Source: Onthophagus taurus (Eukaryota; Arthropoda; Insecta; Coleoptera; Scarabaeidae). From it: a stretch of DNA of 64,000 nucleotides. Location: NCBI RefSeq assembly GCF_036711975.1, contig NW_027248940.1, forward strand, positions 3,782,001 to 3,846,000. The letters are read 5' to 3'. Below the pieces are notes generated by a model. That model was not told the origin of the DNA. It saw nothing but the letters and a program-made list of their open reading frames with translations, and did not search any database. The position numbers and the translations under genes are program-made. Below are positions 45,422 through 54,435 of this stretch, piece by piece; positions within the stretch are counted from its first letter, which is position 1, and every line of letters begins with the position of its first letter.

Positions 45422-45687
45422 TTAATATTTCTTATGAAAGTACGAATTTTTAAAATGTCTATGTAGTCGGGATCATCTTGCTGTTCTATAAAATTTAAAA
45501 GAGTTTCAGCATCTGCTAGTACTTCCTTACAGCTGACTTTAAATTCTGGTTCTAAGGTATCATCTTCTACGTCATCGTCACTACATTCTTGGAGTGTACT
45601 CTATTTAGAGATTGGTTTATTGATACTATCGACTAGATCACCGTCGGTCATGTGTTCACAGTCCAAAACATTCGAGTCAATATTTAG

Positions 45688-46310
45688 CTACTCCAGAATA
45701 TTTTCGTCATCCAGTTCTTCACAGCCTTGAACATTTTTTAACGACTGAAACACATCTAAAGGTTCATCACTATCAATTTCATGTTCTTCAGCTGATTCAT
45801 CGCATAGGATATTGTTAAAACATTTTTCAATTATGGTAGCTTTCACATTTTCCCAAGCATGCGATATGTGTATACAGCATCTCGAAACGTAATTGATTTT
45901 CAAAACTGTAAAGGAGCATTGTGGTCTTCTATGCAACCTCTTCATTTGTTTAAATTACGCCCTGATCCATGGGTTGATTTAGGGCGGTCACATTTGGAGG
46001 AAGATACAAAACTGTGATATTTTCGTTCTCAGCTCACAACGCTTCAACTGTGAGGTACGCTTTAAATGAGATGGTATGTCTCGTGTCATACATGCAGAAC
46101 GATTGTTATAGTATTCGACTGTGAGTTTTTTTATGTCTTTTAAGGCTTTAGGCGACTTTGACTTCCCTACTACAACTGATTTTAGCTTATCTTTTCCAGT
46201 AGCATTTGAGCAACATAACACTATAATTCGGATCTTTACTAATTTTACAGCCAAGAGCAGTTTTTTCTTTAGCAGATGCTAATGTAGGAGTGGGCATAAA
46301 ATGTTCTCAC
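45688..46310 (-). pseudogene. pogo/jerky-type transposase fragment
   Basis: From 46310 downward in shifting frames: SAKEKTALGCKISKDPNYS, KDKLKSVVVGKSKSPKALKD, LTVEYYNNRSACMTRDI, ITVLYLPPNVTALNQPMDQG (third acidic position of the pogo DDE core) and HISHAWENVKATIIEKCFNN, then an acidic tail. Many shifts and stops. Only the catalytic C-half is present. Confidence 0.8.
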
Positions 46311-46756
46311 TACATCATTACAGTGTACATTTCAGTTGCACACTCTTCGCACCTATCATTGTTTTCCTATGTCTAGAGCCAGCTGATGTTTTACACATAA
46401 AACGAATGTTTCCAATTTGGACTGCTGTTTTACTAAATGCAAACTGACAGTTTCACCATGTTCATGTCTTTTAATAATTTCTATTTTTTTCCACTGTTAA
46501 AACAACAACGCGCTACAGTACAGTTCCAATAAAAAAAATAGGCGTGGCGGAGTACGTAACGAATTTGTTGTTAAAATTAAAAAATATATGATTCACAAGC
46601 ACAATATATCTAAACATTTTTTAAATGGCTTTTAAAGTTAATGAATTGTCGCCATAATTTTTAGGAACTTTCGTCGCCTTGCAATACCAATACTGTGATA
46701 TTGGTTGCATACTTTGTCGGGTACGATAATTAATTAACACACTGTATATTGATATA

Positions 46757-47102
46757 CAGGATGGTTCATTTAACTTGAAATAAACAAATATATCGAAAAC
46801 GGTTCATAACAATAAAAATTTTCCTCTTTGGCGATATTCACTATAAAGCCCTATATGCCTATTTTAACCTTATGGTAAAATTTATACATTAATTCCTTTT
46901 TTGCGCCCTAAAACCTGGAAATACTGCACCCATGTTTAAGTACATGATTTTCATAACGTTTAACTGAGCCTTAACATAAAAATTATCCAAATAATAGTTG
47001 TTCTGTAGAAAGGGGCAAACCATATGACGATAACATTTTTGACCTTGACCTTATTTTGAAGATAATATGAAGGACACAATCAATTTCTTAAATGACATCC
47101 TG
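46757..47102. mobile_element. 346-bp mariner-type MITE
   Basis: The ends CAGGATGGTTCATTTAA and TTAAATGACATCCTG are imperfect inverted repeats with TA on both sides (46755-46756, 47103-47104). No coding frame. Confidence 0.7.
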
Positions 47103-47104
47103 TA

Positions 47105-47475
47105 TTTTTGATTGCAAACTTTGAATCTATGGACAAAAGTAACCGTTGTTCATTATATGTATAAGTGATAATAGAATAAGACATAAAGAGAGTTCTTGGA
47201 ACTGCTTATGTCGGCATTTCCAGAATATCGCTAAACTAAATTTGCATAAAAGCTGCTTGGCAACAAAATCTGAATTCATTCCATCATTTTACATCAAGGC
47301 AAAATGTTTAACAAAATACGTCTTCGAGAAGAGCCTTTTGCAGAGTTGTGAATTCGACGAATTCGATGTAAAGGCTTCTTCAAAGCTCTTATCGTAGAAT
47401 GCTTACGTCCAATATACAAAATCTTTAACACTGAAATATGACAATATTGAACACATTATTTTATAATTAAAATAG
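47105..47475. other. unassigned stretch before cubilin exon 4
   Basis: 371 bases. A plus-strand frame at 47146-47397 (83 residues) has no motif I recognise and no sign of purifying constraint that I can judge by eye. The end supplies the exon 4 acceptor (AATAG at 47471-47475) with a weak pyrimidine tract. Confidence 0.4.
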
Positions 47476-47617
47476 GTGCGTTTGTTCAAACGGATGGAAT
47501 GGTGTACATTGCACTCGAAAGGACACCGACTGTGCCAATGATGGAAGTGATCTTTGCGGACAAGGAATTTGTGTCCCACAAGGAACTTCACTGGGATACA
47601 AATGTATTTGCGAACAA
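47476..47617 (+). CDS. Cubn: cubilin exon 4 (EGF module)
   Basis: The first base completes the alanine codon split with exon 3. The exon encodes CVCSNGWNGVHC, closing the previous EGF, then TDCANDGSDLCGQGICV and YKCICEQ. It ends in phase 0 at GAACAA|GTACGT. A 12-bp repeat covering this donor reappears at 52737-52748 on the far side of PLE3. Confidence 0.85.
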
Positions 47618-47714
47618 GTACGTAAATTTAGATATAGTAGATTCGGTGTTCATCGTAAATTTTATTAAATAATTAAACTATGTTTAACGATGAGGCAATT
47701 TTATTAGTTTTTCA

Positions 47715-47756
47715 GTGCTACATATGTTTCGGAAATTTCTTTCCTTCTTCAGGCAC
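47715..47756 (-). ncRNA. hammerhead-type motif, PLE3 left arm
   Basis: On the minus strand: GTGC, CTGAAGA, one A, stem II GGAAA-GAAA-TTTCC (perfect), GAA, palindromic ACATATGT, A, GCAC. Stem I, stem II and the core are all intact. Confidence 0.72.
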
Positions 47757-48359
47757 GACTGAAAATACCATGATAATATTAGATTAACTTAACAAATCAA
47801 CTAAAGAGCAAAAACTAACATTTAGGGAAACAAAACGATTAAAAGATATCAAAAGAAATTAAAAGAAATAGCTCACCGTCAGGTCTCAGAGGAACTCCTT
47901 TTTATAATTAAAATTCATTTCTACTTTCGTCAACATTTAGACGTATTCCTTTAGGAGTTTAGTTTAATTCCTGAACAAATTTGAAAAATTTTTGTAAATG
48001 AAAAATGTGATAAAAATTATTTATGGCTTGAAGAGCATGTCATAATTTAAAATATTTTGTTATTTCTTAATAAATAAAATTCTGAAAAACAAACGAAATG
48101 GAGTCAGAGCACGTGTCTTATAGGTAATGTAAAAGTTGACTTACTGGTTATAATGTAAAAAATTTTGAATTAAACTGTAAAAAGAGAAGATGAAAGACTG
48201 TATATGTGATTTAGTGAATGCACCTTACTGAATCTATAGAATGTTTATATTTGAAAACTGATAGTTCTATTAAGTAGTATCAACTTTGGGAGACTGAAGT
48301 AAGAGATTATTATTTTGTTAAACTGAAATCGCGCATGCGTTGAATGTGTAATTTGAAAA

Positions 48360-48680
48360 TTAAATGTATTCAATGAATTGTCTATATGGGTTAATATCTG
48401 TTATATCATTCATTAAAAGGTTATTATAATTATTGTCATGTATGTGAAATTCTTCAATTAAGTCCATTTCCCTTGATTTCCTTACATTCTTGATAAGTTT
48501 AACATTTTCAAACTTTATGTTGTGTTTAAGACTATCAATATGTTTAAAAACTGCAGAATTATGTTTTGTTAAGTGTTCTCTAAATCTAATGTGTATATTC
48601 CTACCAGTTTGGCCTATATAGACCATATTACATTCTGGGCATGTTATTTTATATACCCCACTCAGTTCACTTTCTTTATA
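48360..48680 (-). pseudogene. PLE3 GIY-YIG domain (inverted 5' copy)
   Basis: On the minus strand: CPECNMVYIGQTGRNIHIRF, then REHLTKHNSAVFKHIDS and MNDITDINPYRQFIEYI to the stop at 48360. The YIG motif is intact. This is the inverted copy of the element 3' end; the last codons recur at 51980-52039 on the plus strand. Confidence 0.82.
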
Positions 48681-48929
48681 TCTGTGTTTATTATTGACTA
48701 TATGTTTATATATTTTATTTTAGGAAATAAAGACAGGAGTTATTCCAAATTTATCTAGATTTTTTGCAAGAATATTAGTCAAGGAAGGTTGATAAGGTAG
48801 GCTGATGTAAAGTTGTTTAAGCTTGGCATGTGGGTATAGAAATACCTAAAGCTTGCATATTTATGCTGATTGCATGTAAATGAGTGTTTTGGAATGATAT
48901 TGTCTGTACTTGTAGGTTTTCTAGTAGGT

Positions 48930-49166
48930 TTGTAGGAACTGTCATTATAGATAAAGACAACTATATATCAAAAACTGAAATCTTTTTCCTCGAAAACAAT
49001 ATAAAAGAAATTAAGAATAACCCAACCAATAAATTCAATAACACTTTCAGAAAATTTATTAAAGATAACTCAACCTTATTAACTAACTTCAATTTAAATT
49101 CTTTTAACTCCATTCACATGAATCCCCTTATTCCTACATTGAAAAGCCTTATAAAGCTGCATAAAC
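48930..49166 (+). pseudogene. PLE3 reverse transcriptase N-terminal fragment
   Basis: The plus-strand frame reads VIIDKDNYISKTEIFFLENN, NTFRKFIKDNSTLLTNFN and HMNPLIPTLKSLIKLHKQD, matching the same region of PLE1 (NPKIPTLYSIIKLHKQDHP). It then runs into foreign sequence. The catalytic RT core is missing from this copy. Confidence 0.78.
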
Positions 49167-50687
49167 AAGATATTTGTAATACTTGTAGATTAACTCTGAT
49201 TAATTGGAACGATATGAAAAAGGAAGTTGTCATTACACCAACCATGTGGTATGAGCCACAATGAAGACTGTTACTTCTGTGCCTGTGATATAACAGGTTA
49301 TAATAGAAAAAATAAAGGAAACATATTATATTCTAACGTACAAAGCGTAACACCAGCCAAGAAAGGAAAAATAGCGAGATTAGACAAAGTACCACCTAAT
49401 AAAAATGAATGTCGTTTGGAAGAAATGAGTTCTGTTGAACGTGAAAAGGACAGTGATTATGAGGATTCTGTTAGTGCCAAAGACCCTAAACTTTTTGATC
49501 AAAATTCATTAGACGATCTTATTCGCGATCTTAGTCTTTCTAAAGATTCAGCTGAAATATTGGCTTCCAGACTTGAAGAGAGGAACATGTTGTTACCCGG
49601 AACAAAAATTACAGCGTACAGAAAAAGAGATGAGGAATTTCTGAAATATTTTTCTAGTGAAAATTCCTTAGTTTATTGTAATGATATAGAAGGACTTATC
49701 AATACATATCAAGTAGGTGTGTATAAGTCCGATGACTGGCGGCTCTTTATAGATTCCTCTAAAGAAAGCCTTAAAGCAGTGTTGCTCCATAACGACAATA
49801 AATACGCAGCAATCCCTATTGGTCATTCCACCAGGCGAAAAGAATCATACGAAGACCTTCAATTTGTACTCGAAAAAATCAACTACAACATCCATAACTG
49901 GTTTATATGTGGTGACTTTAAAATGATCAATATTTTGGTTGGTTTACAATCAGGAAATACAAAAAATCCTTGCTTTCTCTGCATTTGGGACAGTCGCGCC
50001 CGAGAACAACATTGGATTCAAAAAAAATTGGCCTGAAAGATTTGATTAGAAAGTTGGTTCCAACAATGTTGTTTACAAGAGTCTTGTTGACACAAAGCGT
50101 ATTTTGTTACCTCCACTCCACATCTAATTAGGCTTGATGAAACAATTCGTAAAAGCCTTAAATACTGATGGAAACTGTTTTAAATATCTTAAGTCTGCAT
50201 TTGCAAATTTAAGTCATGCTAAAGTTAAGGTATCTTCGTGGGGCCTGATATAAGAAACTTAATGAAAGATGACGATTTTATAAAAACAATGACAGATAGC
50301 GAAAAAAATTTTTGGTTAAGTTACAAAGAAGTTGTACAAAATATCTTGGGCAACCATCGGGATCAACAATATAAAAACATTGTATCGACAATGTTATTAA
50401 ACTTTAAAAAATTAGGCTGTTTAATGAGTTTGAAGCTACATTTCCTATTTTCCCATTTGGATTACTTTCCGGAAAATGTAGGAGCCTTCAGCGAAGAGAT
50501 GGGTGAACGATTCCATCAGAATTTCAAAGAAAAAGAGCGACACTATCAAGGTAGATGGGATGAAAGAATGATGGCTGGCTACTGCTGGTCTTTGAAAAGA
50601 AACGATAACGCTGCTCAATATAAGCGTAAGAGTGTTAAACGATCGTTTGAATTGATGCGCGTTCGTTATCATAAGAAACTAAAATAA
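49166..50687 (+). pseudogene. arthropod repetitive-family protein (SEEMGERFHQ family) inserted in PLE3
   Basis: It begins with CNTCRLTLINWNDMKKEV and PTMWYEPQ, then shifts one frame to NEDCYFCACDITGYNRKN. It continues through an acidic linker, FFICGDFK-like text (WFICGDFKMINILVGLQSG) and NPCFLCIWDSRAREQHW to about 50036. After a shift come FGPDIRNLMKDDDFIKTMTD, NILGNHRDQQYKNI, LKLHFLFSHLDYFPENVGAF, SEEMGERFHQNFKEKERHYQ and GYCWSLKRN to the stop at 50685-50687. I recognise this as an uncharacterised multi-copy protein family common in arthropods, probably of mobile origin. Its biochemical role is unknown. There are at least two frame breaks. Confidence 0.65.
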
Positions 50688-51970
50688 CATCTCAATTGCT
50701 ATAAATAGGAAAGAAGTTTTAAAAATACAAAATTAAATACAATAAAAAACAAATTAATTTAAAAATATTTGAGAATAAGTGAAAGTTATGAAGTTTTATT
50801 GTTATAAAGTATATCAAACAAAAATATTGTAAATTAATTCTTACTTTCTCGCACTATATACGAAATATGTATAGGTACATATGAGACAAAGTATTGAAAT
50901 TCGACCTCTACATTTTGATGGATATACACGTTTTGAGGTCCCCTGAGTCCATATTGACTATTTCCAGAAAATGTCTGTGCGTATTTATGTACGTACGTAT
51001 GTATGTATGTGTGTAAACACGATAACTTAAAAACGCAATCAGTTATCGTAATGACATTTGGTATATAGCTATTAAACCAAAATCGAAAGCTTGTAAACAC
51101 CTTTTAGACCAAATCCACCAACTGGAAATGGTACTTTACCTGAAGACATTTTCAAACGTTTCAAATAAACTTACATTTTTGATATGTATAGCCTAATATA
51201 TACTTTCGTATACATCTAATAAATGACAAAAAATTACGATATATTGAATATCAGCGAAATCGCTTGACCGGAAGTGTCACTTTACCTGAACACATACACT
51301 TTTGTATACGTCTGTAAAATGAGAAAAAAATACCATATATGGAATGTTATCGAAATCGTATGATCGGATCAGTCATTTGTACTTTTTTGTATGATCGTAT
51401 TTACAATGTTTTGAATTCACTGCGTTTTAATGCGTTTTTCCAACTACATTAAGAAACCTTTTTTTAACAATCTCTGTAAACGACATTGATAGGGTAAGGG
51501 CAGGCCACTTCAGGTTCTTTATCATTAATTTCGTTTTAGACCATACGTTTGTTGTTATTTGTTATTTATTAATATTTTGTATTGCTTTGAAGTGTTAATA
51601 AAACATTTTAAAACTTGTAAATAAAACTGGAAAATAAACAGATGTTATTTCAAATATGATGAATTTCTTAGTTTTAGGAGACAATTTCTCAGAGATCAAG
51701 AAAAATATTTAAATGAATAACATAAGATTTTAAGGGGGCAGAGAAATAGTTTTAAATGGCATAATGACTTCTGTGGAGAAAAATTATCTTTTGATGTAAA
51801 TTCAGCCTTGAATGTGCTGAAAAATCGTGTTTTTCGCATATTTTAGATAAGATATCTTGAAAATCTTAGGTGATGAAGCAATTCTGACGTCAGATTCGGA
51901 TTCAGGGTATCGAAAATTATTTGGAAGGTATAGTCTGGTCTCTGGTTTAAAAATTTGTCGGCCTGTGTAA
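50688..51970. other. noncoding AT-rich sequence with a GTAT microsatellite
   Basis: 1.28 kb without a credible gene. It has a (GTAT/GTAC)n tract at 50985-51013. Around 51120-51380 short phrases recur (GGTACTTTACCTGAA/GTCACTTTACCTGAA, TTTCGTATACATCT/TTTTGTATACGTCT), a decayed two-copy repeat of about 160 bp. This is the 3' side of the insert in PLE3; its end is not resolved. Confidence 0.5.
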
Positions 51971-52642
51971 TTATAATAACCTTTTAATGAATGATATAAC
52001 AGATATTAACCCATATAGACAATTCATTGAATACATTTAATTTTCAAATTACACATTCAACGCATGCGCGATTTCAGTTTAACAAAATAATAATCTCTTA
52101 CTTCAGTCTCCCAAAGTTGATACTACACAATAGAACTATCAGTTTTCAAATATAAACATTCTGTAGATTCAGTAAGGTACATTCACTAAATCCATATACA
52201 GTCTTTCATCTTCTCTTTTTACAGTTTAATTCAAAATTTTTTACATTATAACCAGTAAGTCAACTTTTACATTACCTATAAGACACGTGCTCTGACTCCA
52301 TTTCGTTTGTTTTTCAGAATTTTATTTATTAAGAAATAACAAAATATTTTAAATTATGACATGCTCTTCAAGCCATAAATAATTTTTATCACATTTTTCA
52401 AATTTGTTCAGGAATTAAACTAAACTCCTAAAGGAATACGCCTAAATGTTGACGAAAGTAGAAATGAATTTTAATTATAAAAAGGAGTTCCTCTGAGACC
52501 TGACGGTGAGCTATTTCTTTTAATTTCTTTTGATATCTTTTAATCCTTTTGTTTCCCTAAATGTTAGTTTTTGCTCCTTAATTGTTTTTACTCTTTAGTT
52601 GATTTGTTAAGTTAATCTGATATTATCACGGTATTTTCAGCC

Positions 52643-52684
52643 GTGCCTGAAGAAGGAAAGAAATTTCCGAAACATATGTAGCAC
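52643..52684 (+). ncRNA. hammerhead-type motif, PLE3 right arm
   Basis: The inverted copy of 47715-47756 with the same core, perfect stem II, palindromic stem III ACATATGT and GTGC/GCAC stem I. Confidence 0.72.
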
Positions 52685-52791
52685 TGAAAAACTAATAAAA
52701 TTGCCTCATCGTTAAACATAGTTTAATTATTTAATAAAGTACGTAAATATTTTTAATAATTAATTAAATTAATTAGTACTAATTTTTAAAG

Positions 52792-53028
52792 GGTTGGCAA
52801 ACTAATGGTAAAGATCCGGCTTGTACCGTCGATGTAAACGAATGCGATACGTTTCCATGTTCGAAAACGCCCTTGGTGCAATGTATTAACGTCCCTGGAT
52901 CGTTTTTTTGCGGACATTGTCCTCTTGGTTACACCGGAAATGGGTATCATTGTAACGATTTAAACGAATGTGATTCTTTTAATGGGGGTTGTAGTCTTAA
53001 TCCGAAAGTTTTGTGCATTAATACTCCG
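52792..53028 (+). CDS. Cubn: cubilin exon 5 (two calcium-binding-type EGF modules)
   Basis: The acceptor TTTTTAAAG| precedes GGTTGGCAAACT. The 79 codons encode GWQTNGKDPACTVDVNECDT, SFFCGHCPLGYTGNGYHCND and LNECDSFNGGCSLNPKVLC. DVNEC and DLNEC are the calcium-binding EGF starts. It is phase 0 on both sides and joins exon 4 (CICEQ-GWQTNG) without a gap, in the cubilin EGF cluster. Confidence 0.87.
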
Positions 53029-53079
53029 GTAAATATGTTCTAATTTTAATTTTATTATTTATTAATTTAATTTTGATAG

Positions 53080-54232
53080 GGTTCGAGGATTTGTGGTTCA
53101 TGCCCGCCGAGTTACATCGGCGATGGGGTAATTTGTTCTTATTCAGGGGGTACTTGTGGGGTTAATAACGGTGGTTGTCATCCTTTGGCGAATTGCAAGC
53201 ACACTCCGGGGGTTATTTCGACTTTCGTTGAATGCGTATGTCCCCCGGGATATCTAGGAAATGGTATTGGCCCAAATGGTTGTACCTTCACAAATCAACA
53301 AGGGTGTCTATCTAACCCATGCGTTCATGGGACTTGTGCAAGTTTAAACGCGACCGATTATACTTGTACTTGCACGCCGGGATATTCAGGAAAAAATTGT
53401 AACGTTGCCACATCTTCTTCTTGCGCTTCAAATCCGTGTGTTAACGGAGGAAGTTGTGTTACAACAGAAAATGGTTATTTTTGCAAATGCACCTCGGAAT
53501 TTACCGGATTTAATTGTGAAACGAGAGAAGCTAGTTGCGGTGGTAGACTAAATTCGTACGCTGGTACTTTAGATTATAACCCGAGCAACATTGGGAGCGG
53601 TTATAAATATAGTTGTGCTTGGGTCATCGAAACTAATCTAACGAAAGTCTTGAACATCACGTTTAAAAAATTCAACATAAAAGAATCCGGAAATTGCGCT
53701 TCAAGTTGGCTACAAATTCACGATGGAAGAAACTCGGCGGCTCATTCTTTTGGGAGATTCTGCGGAAATAGATTTCCTAGAAATGGAACTTTTTTGTCAA
53801 CTCATAATAATTTGTATGTTTGGTTTAGAGATGATTCTCTTCTCCCAGGAAATGGGTTTACTTTCAATTGGATGAGTGTTGAGCCAAAATGTCACGAAGA
53901 AATTTTAGCCAAATCACACGGAGTTTTGAAATCACCAGGATTCCCGGGAAATTATCCCAATAACAGGGATTGCGTTTGGAGATTAACAGTGCCGATTGAT
54001 AAAAGAATTGAGTTTCACTTTTTCGAGTTATCGCTTGGGGAAGATGCTGCGAATTGCACTAAAGATTACGTCTCATTTCATTCTTCAAGTAACGGAGAAG
54101 CGTTTGCTACTTATTGCAAGACTTCGCATCCTCCACCTTTAACAGCACCCTTCCATGAAGTTTACGTACGATTTCATTCGGATGAATCTGGACAAAATCC
54201 CGGATTTCAAATTGGTTACTCAGTGATAGCAG
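53080..54232 (+). CDS. Cubn: cubilin exon 6 (last EGF modules and CUB domains 1-2)
   Basis: The acceptor GATAG| at 53079 and donor GCAG|GTAAGT at 54232/54233 enclose 384 codons plus one base. EGF modules: CGVNNGGCHPLANC, GCLSNPCVHGTC ... CTPGYSGKNC and CASNPCVNGGSC ... CKCTSEFTGFNC. CUB 1 starts at CGGRLNSYAGTLDYNP and includes YSCAWVIET, LQIHDGR and FCGNRFPRN. CUB 2 starts at CHEEILAKSHGVLKSPGFPG, with NYPNNRDCVWRL and YVSFHSS. It ends SVIAG. Full-length cubilins have about 27 CUB domains, so most of the gene lies beyond the window. CUB domains bind vitamin- and protein-ligand complexes in endocytic receptors. Confidence 0.9.
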
Positions 54233-54261
54233 GTAAGTTTAAAAATCAATATTTCTAAAAT

Positions 54262-54433
54262 TAAAAGATATTTTGAAAATCCAAATAAACTTTATTACAA
54301 ACGGGTATTTTGAAAGCGCATCTACCCAAAGAAAAAAATTTTTCCTCATGCATGGACAAGCAAAATCAATATAAACTCTTTCAAAAGGATTATTTACCGC
54401 TTCCCATACATCAATTCTTAACCAAATCCTCTA
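54262..54433 (-). pseudogene. gypsy3 integrase core fragment
   Basis: Minus strand: VWEAVNNPFERVYIDFACPC, MRKNFFLWVDALSKYPFVI. This is the first catalytic Asp region (HVDFAGP type) followed by the VDAYSKWP-like block. The remainder downstream is missing. Confidence 0.75.
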
Positions 54434-54435
54434 TA

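Larger units (their letters stand above)
45010..46520 (-). mobile_element. pogo/Tigger-type element relic
   Basis: The left end CAGTAGAGTGCCGATTAACC, followed by internal CGGATAATCGAAAACCACGG, is typical of pogo-like termini. Transposase fragments are on the minus strand. No matching right terminus was found, so the right end is truncated or diverged and the boundary is approximate. A 136-bp MITE sits inside. Confidence 0.72.
8452..47475 (+). other. 39-kb cubilin intron 3 made of nested transposable elements
   Basis: This runs from donor GC|GTGAGT at 8451/8452 to acceptor AATAG| at 47475. The protein reads across as [21 protein letters not shown], with a split alanine codon that matches. Almost all of the intron is transposable elements, as listed separately. 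The only stretches with no recognised content are 8452-8537, about 31646-32061, about 46520-46754 and 47105-47475. Confidence 0.8.
47627..52736 (+). mobile_element. Penelope-like element PLE3 in cubilin intron 4
   Basis: AAGTACGTAAAT occurs at 47616-47627 and 52737-52748, a likely target duplication. Long inverted arms (about 47675-48440 and 51975-52735) include a hammerhead-type motif and the last 20 codons of the GIY-YIG gene. The plus-strand body begins near 48900 but is broken at about 49166, where an unrelated gene-like insert starts and runs to about 51970. Confidence 0.82.

Noticed and set aside
50985-51013. GTAT/GTAC tract as a regulatory or origin-like feature
   Set aside because: It is a simple microsatellite in noncoding sequence with nothing else to support a function.
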